From the NCBI GenBank assembly GCA_021827865.1, contig JAKAUC010000018.1, positions 40,125 through 104,124 on the forward strand: a stretch of DNA of 64,000 nucleotides, read 5' to 3'. Source of the DNA: an archaeon. Its GTDB lineage: Archaea; Thermoproteota; Nitrososphaeria; Nitrososphaerales; Gagatemarchaeaceae. A program made the position numbers and the translations under genes. This document shows positions 8,509 to 16,946 of this stretch, piece after piece. The stretch's first letter is position 1; every line of letters begins with the position of its first letter. The notes beneath the pieces were generated by a model. The model was not told where the DNA came from, did not search any database, and saw only the letters and a program-made list of their open reading frames with translations.

Positions 8509-8650
8509 CGCGTCGCGACTTCCTGGCATCGCTTCCGAAGGAACCCAGCTTCCCTCAGCCGGGAGGCCCCCGGGAGCCCCTCCCACCGCTCCGGCCGCCG
8601 TTCTAGACAGGCCCAGCGGGGTTGATTAGGGGGCTTAGCGGAAGGCACCT

Positions 8651-9109
8651 GTGAGCGAAATCAAGGCGAAGACGCCCCACGGCGAAATCACGATAGACCA
8701 GCTCGCGGCTATCCAGCCCGGGATGGCCGCCCTCATGAAGGAGACGGGGGACAGGTTCACGCAGACATATTATGCGGCAAAGGGAGGCAACTGGAAGCTG
8801 GCGGCCCACCACCTGAACCAGGTGAGGGCATCTTTCAGAACCGCGAAGGTGACCCGGCCCAAGTACGCGGAAGACCTCGCGGCGTTCGACAGCGAGTATC
8901 TCCTCCCCATTTTCCAGGCGATCCATGCCCAGGAGTGGGGGGAGTTCGAGAAGGCGTTCAGGAAGGGCGAGGTGGGCTCCGACATATACCACGACAAAAG
9001 AGGATACCCGCACATCAGATACGTACTCCCGAAGGATCCTCCGGCCAACTTGTACCTGGGCCCTCCCGAAAAGTTCAGGAGGGAGCAGGTCGACTCCGAA
9101 AGCTCGTAG
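8651..9109 (+). CDS. Conserved hypothetical helical protein
   Basis: GTG start. The 152 residues are mainly alpha-helical with many His/Trp/Tyr (YYAAKGGNWKLAAHHLNQVRASFRTAKVTRPKY), like a four-helix bundle. The C-terminus is a conserved-looking loop (YHDKRGYPHIRYVLPKDPPANLYLGPP). No metal or heme motif such as CxxCH is present. I do not recognise a characterised homologue. It stands alone between the protease and the PLP-rhodanese gene. Confidence 0.65.
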   Translation: MSEIKAKTPHGEITIDQLAAIQPGMAALMKETGDRFTQTYYAAKGGNWKLAAHHLNQVRASFRTAKVTRPKYAEDLAAFDSEYLLPIFQAIHAQEWGEFEKAFRKGEVGSDIYHDKRGYPHIRYVLPKDPPANLYLGPPEKFRREQVDSESS

Positions 9110-9229
9110 CCGAGTCTGCCGGCGCGGGAGATATTCCCAAGGCAGCGAAGGACGGGACCGGGCGGAACCGTATGGCCACATCAAGGCGGCATATGTAATT
9201 TATAGCGGCGAGACAGAGCAAACTCAGTA

Positions 9230-10768
9230 ATGCAGAGCTCGACTGTCGATACGGACCTCCTTCAAAGGTTCGATTCGGAGGTCATGGCCAGGGTTCCTCA
9301 GTTGAGGGATGGGACGGTTAGTAATCCCACCCCCCTGGTTGAGGTGACGGACGACTTCATCCGTTGCGCCGACTCGGAATACGGAGTGAGACTGAGTGGG
9401 AAGGGTGTCAGGGTGTTCCTCAAGATGGACTCCAAGCTCGTTGGGGGATCGGTCAAGGTCAGGCCCGCCGTCGCAATCCTGCGCGACGCGATAGCTTCGG
9501 GGAGGCTGACCAAGGGTCAGACCGTCTTCGAGGCGACGTCGGGCAACTTCGGCCTCGCCCTGGGCACCCTCAGCAGGCTCGGCCTGGACGTAGTAGTCCT
9601 AGTCTCGAGGAGGCTGCAGCAGGGGGTGATTGACGGTCTGCGCTCGAGCGGGGCCAAGCTTGTGAACCTGGACATAGACATCTGCCCTGCCCCTGGGCTT
9701 GGGGACGCGAACCTGGCCGCCGCGAAGGGCATCGCGTCCAGCGTCAGGCAGCAGCTCGCCGAGCTCGGGCTGGACCCGGCGAAGTTTGATGGGGCAAGGG
9801 GAGAAGTAGAAGGCTTGCTCGCAAGGCAGGACGCGATCGGGCTGGCAAAGCTGCTGGCCACGTCCTATGGCGGCTTCTGCACCGCGCAGTATGAGAATGA
9901 CCTGAATGTGGAGACCCATAGGATGGTGACCGGGCCGGAGATAGATATGCAGTTGCGGGAGAAAGGCGCCTCTCTTGGAGGGGCGGACTTCGTCTGCGCC
10001 TTCGGCACAGGGGGGACAGCAACCGGAGTGAGCAGATACGTCCGCGCCGAGCATCGGAGGAAGGGCGTCAGAGTGATCTTCCCGGTCGCTGGCCAGGACG
10101 TCGCCGGGATCAGGACCAGGGAGAAGGCGGCGGGCCTGAAGTTCTACGAACCTGACTCCTACGCTGGAGAGCACGAAGCGGACTTCGAAGAAGCGAGCAA
10201 GTTCTTCGAGTTCATGAACAAGAAGGGGCACGACATCGGTGAGAGCGGGGCGCTGGCGCTCTACGCGGTCATGCAGCTGGCGAACTTTGGGACCGGGACG
10301 AAGTTCGTGGTGATGGTTGCCGACGGCTCCTCCAAGTACCTCTCAGAGGTCAGCGCGGTGGCCAAGAGGGGCAGGAGGGACCAAGTCAGGCTGGACGAGG
10401 CTGCGTCGAGCATCAAGGAGTATGGAGGGATCGTCTGGGTCCACAACATGTTCGTGCCGAGGGACGAGGGGAGGAGCGTCATCGCCTCTGCCCTGGGGGT
10501 GGAGGAGGAGAGCATCAGGGTGGCGAACGTGAGGGACGTCCAGGCCGTGCTCAACGGGGTCGAGCCGTCAGAGGAGTTCGAAGGGCTGCTGCATGGAGAC
10601 GACAAGCCGCTCCTACTGGTATGCGTCGCCGGGAGCACGTCGATGATGATCGCCAAGGTGCTGGAGAGGAGGGGGGTCGCTGCCGAGAGCCTCGTCGGCG
10701 GCATATCAGGACTGCCTGGGTCCAAGGGGAGGCAGATGTTCGACCTCGTCCAGATTGCAGGGAAGTGA
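9230..10768 (+). CDS. Cysteine synthase-like PLP enzyme fused to a rhodanese-like domain
   Basis: Residues about 30-390 form a fold-type II PLP enzyme: Lys76 in GGSVKVRPA is the expected Schiff-base lysine, EATSGNFGLALG binds substrate, and FGTGGTATGVSRY is the phosphate loop. Residues about 400-512 look rhodanese-like. VCVAGSTSMMIAKVLERRGVAAESLVGGISGLP places Cys465 at the catalytic loop position. A beta-replacement enzyme coupled to a persulfide carrier could channel sulfur to make Cys; that is inference. TATA-like taatttatag at 9196-9205 is 30 nt upstream of the ATG. Normal cysteine synthases are about 310 residues and lack this tail. Confidence 0.8.
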   Translation: MQSSTVDTDLLQRFDSEVMARVPQLRDGTVSNPTPLVEVTDDFIRCADSEYGVRLSGKGVRVFLKMDSKLVGGSVKVRPAVAILRDAIASGRLTKGQTVFEATSGNFGLALGTLSRLGLDVVVLVSRRLQQGVIDGLRSSGAKLVNLDIDICPAPGLGDANLAAAKGIASSVRQQLAELGLDPAKFDGARGEVEGLLARQDAIGLAKLLATSYGGFCTAQYENDLNVETHRMVTGPEIDMQLREKGASLGGADFVCAFGTGGTATGVSRYVRAEHRRKGVRVIFPVAGQDVAGIRTREKAAGLKFYEPDSYAGEHEADFEEASKFFEFMNKKGHDIGESGALALYAVMQLANFGTGTKFVVMVADGSSKYLSEVSAVAKRGRRDQVRLDEAASSIKEYGGIVWVHNMFVPRDEGRSVIASALGVEEESIRVANVRDVQAVLNGVEPSEEFEGLLHGDDKPLLLVCVAGSTSMMIAKVLERRGVAAESLVGGISGLPGSKGRQMFDLVQIAGK

Positions 10769-10799
10769 GCAGGCCCGGTAGGGGAGCCCCGGGGCGGGA

Positions 10800-11339
10800 C
10801 TACCTCCGGCGTCTCACTCGGGGGCGGACCAAGACCTTCTTGGGCTTTGGACCTAGGGAGAGGACAGTCTTCTCGTAGTCGGACCACCTCACCCCGAGCT
10901 TCTGGGCTACCATCATCTCGATTGTCGTCGCGAACGCGTGCTCGTTCCTGTATGGAGCCTTTGGATGGTCCCCCGGCTCCGCGTCGATGGGGTGGAGGTT
11001 CATCTTGCGCTCGGCCTCGAAGCCGACGTCGAAGGCCACGACTTCCCTGTCGGTGATGCCGTGCATCTTGCACAATTCGTACTCTATCATCTCGTGCAGA
11101 GCCACCAGGAACACGTACCTCTGGTCCTTCATCCTGCTAACCATGATCTGGGCAGGCTTGCCTGGGATCCAGTCGCCTACAGTCTCATACCTCTGTTTCC
11201 TGTGCGGCACCTGGGCTATGGTGAAGATCGGTCTGACGCCGCCCTTCTTCCCCAGGCTCTGACGGAGGAGGGCAGGGGGGGCCCTGCGGGCGGGGCCGTC
11301 GGAGCGCATGGAAGGTCGTCGCAGGCCTTGGGAAGACAT
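10800..11339 (-). CDS. Hypothetical protein with HExxE-like helix
   Basis: Family not recognised. The central FLVALHEMIEYELCKMHGI helix and the later NEHAFATTIEMMVAQKLG helix could place a metal site (His/Glu), but no standard HExxH is present. The C-terminus is highly basic (KPKKVLVRPRVRRRR). The first 35 residues are low complexity, so the real start may lie downstream of the annotated ATG. It converges with the PLP-rhodanese gene. Confidence 0.5.
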   Translation of the reverse strand: MSSQGLRRPSMRSDGPARRAPPALLRQSLGKKGGVRPIFTIAQVPHRKQRYETVGDWIPGKPAQIMVSRMKDQRYVFLVALHEMIEYELCKMHGITDREVVAFDVGFEAERKMNLHPIDAEPGDHPKAPYRNEHAFATTIEMMVAQKLGVRWSDYEKTVLSLGPKPKKVLVRPRVRRRR

Positions 11340-11740
11340 GTTACTCAGAAAATCCCCCGTGGAAGGGCCCTAAGGGATAGGCTGTCAAAACGGCATCCCC
11401 TTTTGGTAAACCAAAATTAGCCAGCCCATCTGGCCACGTCTCTGGTTATCTACATCGTCGACCGCCGATGTGTTCTTTGGAGTTTGTTCGATGATTGCCA
11501 AACGGATTAACTAGGGGTCTCCGGAGGCGTGAAGGCGCCTCTGCCGGTCTGCGCCGGCCTTCCCTCAGCTATGGCCTGATCCCCGCGGTCGTGACCAACC
11601 AATGATTCCCCAGGCGTCTGACGCCTCTCCGGGCCTGGCCCTTTCGGCCTGGGGGGCGGAAGGCCCCAGATTCATTGCTCCCGCCTCGGGTGTACGGCTG
11701 TAGGCTGCGTCCACGTCGGCACCGCGGCTGCGACCGGAGC
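11340..11740. other. 400-nt intergenic stretch with hairpins
   Basis: No credible gene was found. The segment holds an inverted repeat TTTTGG-TAAA-CCAAAA at 11401-11416, a TATA-like attaacta near 11505, and GC-rich hairpins (AGGCGT-CTG-ACGCCT; GGCCTGGCCCTTTCGGCCTGG) between about 11530 and 11660. A small RNA is possible but not supported by any family motif. Confidence 0.3.
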
Positions 11741-12130
11741 TCAGGCCTTCCTGAATTCCAAGGCCGCGGAGTTCATGCAGTAGCGGAGCCCGGTAGGCTT
11801 GGGGCCGTCGTCGAACACGTGACCCAGATGGACGCCGCAGTTGGCGCACGTAACCTCTGTCCTGGTCATCCCGAAGCTGCGGTCGGCCTCTTCCTTGATC
11901 GCGGTTTCTGAGACAGGCCGGAAGAAGCTGGGCCACCCCGTGCCCGACTCGAACTTGGTGTCCGAGCTGAAAAGCGGGGCGCCGCAGACCACGCAGTGAT
12001 AGACCCCGGCCTCGTGGCTGTCCCAGTATTTGCCTGTGAAAGGCGCCTCCGTCCCCTTGAGGAAGCAGACGTCAACGGCCTCCCGGTCCAGCTGAGCCTT
12101 CTTCTTCGCCATCTCCTCCTTGGTGAGCAT
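11741..12130 (-). CDS. msrB: Peptide-methionine (R)-S-oxide reductase
   Basis: Reduces methionine-R-sulfoxide in proteins. Two CxxC zinc pairs are present (CVVCG and CANCG), as well as GTGWPSF and the catalytic [11 protein letters not shown] near the C-terminus. The 129-residue length is normal for a stand-alone domain. A strong TATA-like ggtataaaattg at 12149-12160 (read on the minus strand) is about 25 nt from the ATG. It is divergent from the ParB-like gene. Thioredoxin, the usual reductant, is encoded at 19311. Confidence 0.95.
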   Translation of the reverse strand: MLTKEEMAKKKAQLDREAVDVCFLKGTEAPFTGKYWDSHEAGVYHCVVCGAPLFSSDTKFESGTGWPSFFRPVSETAIKEEADRSFGMTRTEVTCANCGVHLGHVFDDGPKPTGLRYCMNSAALEFRKA

Positions 12131-12231
12131 CTACGCGAGGACAGGGGAGCAGGTATAAAATTGAAGCCGTCCCGCGTGACGCGGCCGGATATTCTTAAGA
12201 GGAGCCGCAGGATTCGACGGTTTGGCCCACC

Positions 12232-13134
12232 ATGGCGAAGTTCAGCTCGGCGCAGGAGAACTGGAAGGAGCAGACCGGGAGCATAGTGTCAGTCGAGATA
12301 TCGAAGCTGTTCGTTGGGAAGACCAACGTCCGCAAGTCGCCGGGGGACGTCGGAGACCTCGTAGACTCGGTAAAGGAGAAGGGAATCCTGGAACCCGTGC
12401 TCGCCAGGCCCATCGGCGGAAGGTACGAGCTGGTCGTCGGGTCGCGAAGGTTCGAGGCTGCGAAAATCGCCGGGCTCAAGAAGATGCCATCGATAGTGAG
12501 GCCCATGACCGATGAAGAAGCGATCATAGTCTCCCTCGTCGAGAACATCCAGAGGAGGGACATCGAGCCCGAAGAGGAGTACGACGCCATCCTGGCGCTG
12601 AAGAAAGCTAACCCGCGCGCCTATGGCACGTCCGAACAGGTCGCCAGGGCCCTCGGCAAGTCAAGGAGATATGTGGAAGACAGGATAAGCGCGGTCGAGG
12701 TCGTGCGCAACATAAGAAGGGAGACCAGAGCCGACATCACCGTCAAGCAGGCCCCCCTTCCCAAAGAGCGAAAGGAGGGTGTTTTGCCCGTGAGGCACGC
12801 GACGTTCCTCCACCGGGCCGAGGAGGCATCGACCGTCCAGGAGCTCCCCAAGAGGGAGAGGGCCACGCAGCTGAAGGAGCTGGCCGAGACCATCGCGCCG
12901 ATGACCACCCCCGAGGCAGAGAACGTGGTGAGTCACTTCGTCATGGCCCCGCAGCGCCCCGTGGAAGACATCAAGAAGGAAGCAGCGTACCTCCACGCCG
13001 TCAAGCTCGAAATCCTGCTGGACCCGAGGGTCGCCGACGGCCTTCGCAAAGCGGCTGAGGAGAGGAACACCACCATGGAGGCGGTGGCCACCCTCGCCAT
13101 ACATTCCTGGCTCAGGCAGCAGCGCTACGCCTAA
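12232..13134 (+). CDS. ParB/Spo0J-like nuclease-domain protein
   Basis: Residues about 18-110 form the ParB N-terminal domain: NVRKSPGDVGDLVDSVKEKGILEPVLARP, YELVVGSRRFEAAKIAGL and IVSLVENIQRRDIEPEEE. An HTH region follows (TSEQVARALGKSRRYVEDRI). ParB domains bind or hydrolyse CTP and load on centromere-like sites. No parA partner is adjacent, so a role as a chromosomal DNA-binding protein rather than plasmid partition is inferred. TATA-like atattcttaag at 12189-12199 lies about 35 nt upstream. Confidence 0.85.
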   Translation: MAKFSSAQENWKEQTGSIVSVEISKLFVGKTNVRKSPGDVGDLVDSVKEKGILEPVLARPIGGRYELVVGSRRFEAAKIAGLKKMPSIVRPMTDEEAIIVSLVENIQRRDIEPEEEYDAILALKKANPRAYGTSEQVARALGKSRRYVEDRISAVEVVRNIRRETRADITVKQAPLPKERKEGVLPVRHATFLHRAEEASTVQELPKRERATQLKELAETIAPMTTPEAENVVSHFVMAPQRPVEDIKKEAAYLHAVKLEILLDPRVADGLRKAAEERNTTMEAVATLAIHSWLRQQRYA

Positions 13135-13149
13135 TCTGCCGAGGCAGAC

Positions 13150-13528
13150 CGGCGGCCAGCCCGCCCGTCTCCGACTGGGTTGGCACACCGTGAAGTAACC
13201 GCCTGCGGACTGGAGGCAGCTCTTGTCCAAGCCCTTGACGTAGGCCAGGGCGCCTCCAGGCGGCGGGGAATGCCTTGCCAACGCCTGACTCTCGAACTCC
13301 TCGTTGGTCCACACATCCTGCCCACGGCTCCCGATTTGCCGCCTCGGTGAAGATCGACGCATTCATGCATCGGCTGAAGGGCGAGGCCCTTCGTTGCCGC
13401 CGAGAGAGCTCTCCGGGGGGTTTCCCGAACTTCTCCACGAAGGTCACAGTCGACAGCGGCTTCAGGCTCTTGCGGCCCGTGAGCTTCTTCCTAGGGTAGT
13501 CGAAGGCTACAACGGTCGTGGGGCTCAC
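13150..13528 (-). pseudogene. Possible frameshifted small gene
   Basis: On the minus strand a plausible N-terminus (MSPTTVVAFDYPRKKLTGRKSLKPL...TVTFVEKFG) starts at 13528. A second protein-like stretch (DVWTNEEFESQALARH...AYVKGLDKSCL) appears in another frame after about 13330. Joining them needs at least one frameshift. The family is not recognised. It could also be chance open frames in GC-rich DNA. Confidence 0.25.
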
Positions 13529-13651
13529 GGTCTCTGGGAAGTCATTCTTCAGCTCCCGGGGCCACGCGCCGGTAAACGTGCCGTCCGCCGGCTGCCGGCC
13601 TCACCGCTCGGCTTCGGTATTTATCACAGGTTCCCGGCCCCCAGGCGGCCG

Positions 13652-13828
13652 ATGTCCCCAAGAGCCAAGCTCCTCCTCTCCCTGCCTGTCATCGCTGCCG
13701 CCGTAATCGTGCTCGTCTACTTCAGGCTCTTCGCGAGCCCGGTGGTAATCGCCGTCATCTTCATACTCTACGTCGTCGTAAGCCTCAGGAACAGGCGGAA
13801 GTTCAGGAAACAAGAACGGGGCGCCTGA
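13652..13828 (+). CDS. Small two-helix membrane protein
   Basis: 58 residues starting at the ATG at 13652, inside a longer ORF in the track. A TATA-like gtatttatc at 13617-13625 is about 31 nt upstream and supports this short form. Two hydrophobic segments (LLLSLPVIAAAVIVLVYF and SPVVIAVIFILYVVVSL) are followed by a basic tail NRRKFRKQERGA. Function is unknown. Confidence 0.6.
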   Translation: MSPRAKLLLSLPVIAAAVIVLVYFRLFASPVVIAVIFILYVVVSLRNRRKFRKQERGA

Positions 13829-13862
13829 CCGAGCTCTGGCGCCAGACGAATGGGTCTTGATG

Positions 13863-14549
13863 TCAGGGCGAGAACCTGTCGTAGGGAGAGATGAGATCCA
13901 GCTCCCCCTCGAGGTCACGGAAGCCGGGGAGGAGGGCGCCGAGTCTCCTCCTGAAGGCGGTGGAATGGTTGAACTCGAGCAGATGGGTGAGCTCGTGCAG
14001 GACCACATACTCCCTGAGACGCTCAGGGAGGGCTATGAGCTGCCAGCTGAACGAAAGCCTGCCACCCCTGGTGCAGTAGCCCCACTTGCCCATCTCCCTC
14101 ACATCCACCCTAGCCGGCTTCGCGCCCACCCTCGGGGCCAGCTCGGCAACCTTCCGCACGACGTAGGCTGAAGTCTCGCGGAGGAACCACCTCCGGACGA
14201 GCTCCTTGAACCTCCTTCGGTCATCGGTGTAGACATCCACGACCCCCCGAGAGGGGTCCGGGACAAGCAAGTCCCCAGCGCGGTCGTGGAAGACTGCCGT
14301 GAGCATCTCCCCCCCGACCATTACAGCGTCGGGGCGGAGGATCTGCTTCGTCATGGCCATCCGTTCGTACTCCCTCCTCAGCCAGGGGGCTTTGTCTCTG
14401 ATGGCCTTCTCGACGTCCACCGTCCTCCCCCTCGGGAGCACCACTTCCAGGGTCAGGTCAGGTCGGAAGCGGAAGTAGGTGTATCTGTTGCTTGTCCCTT
14501 TCACCACTGAATACTCCACAGGATTCGGTCCGAGGATGTAGTGCGGCAA
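13863..14549 (-). CDS. YgjP/DUF45 metallopeptidase-like protein
   Basis: Zinc-site motif VVLHELTHLLEFNHS (HExxH with a third His) near residues 180-195. It is preceded by WGYCTRGGRLSFSWQLIALPERLREYV, a hallmark of the YgjP-like/WLM M48-related family. The length, 228 residues, fits. The physiological substrate is unclear in the family. The C-terminal LLPGFRDLEGELD is also typical. Confidence 0.88.
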   Translation of the reverse strand: MPHYILGPNPVEYSVVKGTSNRYTYFRFRPDLTLEVVLPRGRTVDVEKAIRDKAPWLRREYERMAMTKQILRPDAVMVGGEMLTAVFHDRAGDLLVPDPSRGVVDVYTDDRRRFKELVRRWFLRETSAYVVRKVAELAPRVGAKPARVDVREMGKWGYCTRGGRLSFSWQLIALPERLREYVVLHELTHLLEFNHSTAFRRRLGALLPGFRDLEGELDLISPYDRFSP

Positions 14550-14587
14550 CTTGTCCTGCCTGGCATACAGTCAGATTGCGGCGGATT

Positions 14588-14796
14588 TCAAGTTGCTTGG
14601 AGTCGCGTAAAGGCCATCAGATAGCGTGAGCCGAAGTCAGCCGTCCTGACGACCTGGAACAGGCCCGAAGCGTCGACCGCGTGGACCTGGACGCTTTGTC
14701 CTCCATCGCCAGGGCGGCTGTCTCCTCTCTCCCCGCGCCTATGTCGAGTATCTTTTCCCCGGGGGAGCGGGGAGAGCATGCCGACGTCACTCCCCA
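14588..14796 (-). pseudogene. Remnant of a class I SAM-dependent methyltransferase
   Basis: Motif I is readable in one frame (GEKILDIGAGREETAALAMED). The expected next strand, VQVHAVDAS, is readable only in the neighbouring frame. This is followed at once by a C-terminus-like FQVVRTADFGSRYLMAFTR. The roughly 100 residues normally between them are missing. This points to at least one frameshift and an internal deletion of a methyltransferase gene. Confidence 0.55.
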
Positions 14797-14825
14797 GCGT
14801 CCGGAGTCGGTCGAAGCCCCTTGCC

Positions 14826-15548
14826 TCAGGCGGTGCCGGCTCGCAACCTGCTCCTAGCCTGACTCGCGCCGACGATTATGAGCACTGGAGCGGCCAAGTT
14901 GAGGAAGGGGATGATGGTGAAGATGGCGCCCAGCTTGAGCAGCGTCTCGTTGTACCTGCTGCCCGCCCTCCAGAGCCCGAGGAGTTCCCCCCCGATGAAA
15001 CCGATCAGGGTCAGCAGCCCTCCGATCGCGAGCATGAAGAAGGCGATGAAGAGTGATGCCACGGCGGAAGAAAACTCTGCCGAGGAGAGCGACGCGGAAG
15101 CTGTCGGCGCCTGGGTTATGATGTTACTGACTGAGCCGAAGAAGCCGACCCCTCCAGCCACAGCCAGCCCCCCTCCCACTACCATGACAATGGTAAGGAT
15201 GGATGGCACCGAGAACGTCCGGTCGACCCTCCTGAGGCCCCAGAAGCCTATGGCGAGAATCGCGAGCGCGATTATTTCCACTGCGCCCGTGACCGGGAGG
15301 ACCAAGGTCATGCTCCGGATCGCCGGCCCCAGCGCCGCCGCGGTCTGGACCGAAGTCGCGTTCCGGACCTGGGGGAATGCGGTGAAGCTTGAGAACGCCC
15401 CCCCGAAGAGGTACAAGCTGGCGGCCCATCCGGCAACCAACCCCGCCAACTGCAGGACGCCGAACCAGAGCATCATCCCAAGAGCCGAGACTTCGCGCCC
15501 ATCGGCACTCTGCGGTGCAGCAGGTACCGAAGGAGGCTCCGTGGCCAT
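14826..15548 (-). CDS. DUF973-like integral membrane protein
   Basis: 240 residues with about five transmembrane segments (MMLWFGVLQLAGLVAGWAASLYLFG, MTLVLPVTGAVEIIALAILAIGFWGL, ILTIVMVVGGGLAVAGGVGFF, LFIAFFMLAIGGLLTLIGFIGGELLGLW and a last one). The ELLGLWRAGSRYNETLLKLGAIFTIIPFLNLAAPVLIIVG ending is typical of archaeal DUF973 proteins, whose role is unknown. TATA-like boxes for this gene and for the divergent RNase H-like gene share the 60-nt spacer. Confidence 0.75.
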   Translation of the reverse strand: MATEPPSVPAAPQSADGREVSALGMMLWFGVLQLAGLVAGWAASLYLFGGAFSSFTAFPQVRNATSVQTAAALGPAIRSMTLVLPVTGAVEIIALAILAIGFWGLRRVDRTFSVPSILTIVMVVGGGLAVAGGVGFFGSVSNIITQAPTASASLSSAEFSSAVASLFIAFFMLAIGGLLTLIGFIGGELLGLWRAGSRYNETLLKLGAIFTIIPFLNLAAPVLIIVGASQARSRLRAGTA

Positions 15549-15609
15549 AGAGCGAAGGTGGCGTCTGAGTTATTTAAGTGGGGGAGGACTTCCGGCGACC
15601 AGTTTCAGC

Positions 15610-16023
15610 ATGCGGATCCCCGGACGCAGGCCCGTCAGGGTCTATGTCGACGCCAAGATTCTGAACATGCATGACCCGTCGCTACCGAAGGAAGCCTACG
15701 TCGGTTACGTGGTCGACGGCAGCGGGAGGAAGAACGTGAAGCGGGTGGAGGCCCAGGAGACCGATGACGCCGAGGTCCTGGCAATCCTCTTTGCGATCGA
15801 GGAGCTGGGGCTCCTAGGCAGGTTCACCGTTGTGTGCGACCATGAGTCGGTGGTCTCTGAGGCCAGGAGGGACAGGGCGAAGAACCCGAGCGAGCTTCTC
15901 CGGAGACTGCGGGAGACCCTGCGTTCGCATCCCAAGGTCAGGCTCGAAGCTTTACAGTCCAACCCTGCCCACCAGGTGGTCACGGAATATGTCAACGCCC
16001 TGAAGGCGCCCGCGGAGAGCTGA
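15610..16023 (+). CDS. RNase H-fold protein
   Basis: 137 residues starting at the ATG at 15610, well inside the longer ORF listed. TATA-like ttatttaag at 15569-15577 lies about 36 nt upstream. VRVYVDAKI opens with the first Asp of an RNase H fold. DAEVLAILFAIEEL supplies a Glu on the central helix and FTVVCDHESVV another Asp. The last acidic residue of RNase HI is not obvious, since NPAHQVVTEYVN occupies that region. It may be an RNase HI-like enzyme or an inactive relative. Confidence 0.6.
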   Translation: MRIPGRRPVRVYVDAKILNMHDPSLPKEAYVGYVVDGSGRKNVKRVEAQETDDAEVLAILFAIEELGLLGRFTVVCDHESVVSEARRDRAKNPSELLRRLRETLRSHPKVRLEALQSNPAHQVVTEYVNALKAPAES

Positions 16024-16774
16024 CCGGCCGTGGCCTGCCGCTGACATGGACTCCGTATGGGCGGCTCCTGAAGTACCGGATGAGAGACACGCCATCCTTC
16101 GTCACCCTCAGATTCACCTGCCATCTCTCTACCCCAGCGTCCTCGGCCGACCTGGCGGCGGCCAGTATCCTGCTGTTCGAGTCGTTGGGCGGAGGAGGGC
16201 TGAAGGGCTCAGCGTCGTACAGATAACAGAGGACTATCTTGGCCCTCCTTCCGTCCGCGAGGGACCGTCTGAGGTCGCCCATGTGCCGGATCAGCCTGTC
16301 GAAGGAATCGAACCTGCTGCTCCTCTTCCTCGCGGCTCCGTCCCCCGCGGGGAGCGTTATCAGCGGAGTCTTCACTTCGACGTACGCGTCCCCGACCATG
16401 AAGTCGATGCGCGAAGACCCCAACACGACCTCCCTCCGAACACGGCCCGAGGCCAGATGGAAGAGGGACCCGCGCTTTAGGAAGAACTCGAAGTACCGGT
16501 TGGCGGCCGTCTGGTTGATGCCGATCCAGTCCCGTCCCCCTGTCGTGGAAATCGCTTCGACCGTGTAGGCGGTCTTGCGCTGCCTGTTTGAGGCCTTGGA
16601 GTAGAGGCATGGGAGCCCTGCGGGCTCAAGGTCGCCCAGCCTCCCCGTGGTGGGGCAGTGGCATCGGAGCACCTTCCCCCGGGACTTCACGAGCATGACG
16701 AACCTGTTAGGCCTCGACAGGATTGTCCCCCTCAGGAGTGGACTGGGGAACCTGTAGGCTGGTCTGGTGCCCAT
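15992..16774 (-). CDS. sfsA: SfsA-like DNA-binding/nuclease-fold protein
   Basis: Follows the SfsA pattern along its length: RPNRFVMLV, CHCPTTGRLGDLEPAGLPCLYSKAS, RKTAYTVEAI, WIGINQTAANRYFEFFL, then SRIDFMVGDAYVEVKTPLITL. The last resembles a PD-(D/E)XK site (D..., ExK). SfsA is known as a DNA-binding regulator in E. coli; the archaeal role is unclear. The ORF begins with TTG at 16792, but the ATG at 16774 sits about 30 nt after a TATA-like ctaataac and is preferred. Its 3' end overlaps the convergent RNase H-like gene by 32 nt. Confidence 0.85.
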   Translation of the reverse strand: MGTRPAYRFPSPLLRGTILSRPNRFVMLVKSRGKVLRCHCPTTGRLGDLEPAGLPCLYSKASNRQRKTAYTVEAISTTGGRDWIGINQTAANRYFEFFLKRGSLFHLASGRVRREVVLGSSRIDFMVGDAYVEVKTPLITLPAGDGAARKRSSRFDSFDRLIRHMGDLRRSLADGRRAKIVLCYLYDAEPFSPPPPNDSNSRILAAARSAEDAGVERWQVNLRVTKDGVSLIRYFRSRPYGVHVSGRPRPVSSPRAPSGR

Positions 16775-16946
16775 TGTCGTCCGGCAGGGCAATGACCGAC
16801 GTTATTAGCCGCGCGTGGCGCCCGCTCTGCCATGGCCGCGGAGGGGCTTCGGAAGGCCCTCCATGAAATCGAAGGGCAGCCTGGTGCGCTCGACGCCTCT
16901 TCGCGGGAGGAACTCTCCGAGGCGCCCCTGGCTGAGCGGCGCCGGG

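Noticed and set aside
14878-15609. Upstream extension of the RNase H-like ORF
   Set aside because: It is antisense to the DUF973 gene; the TATA box and conserved sequence support the start at 15610.
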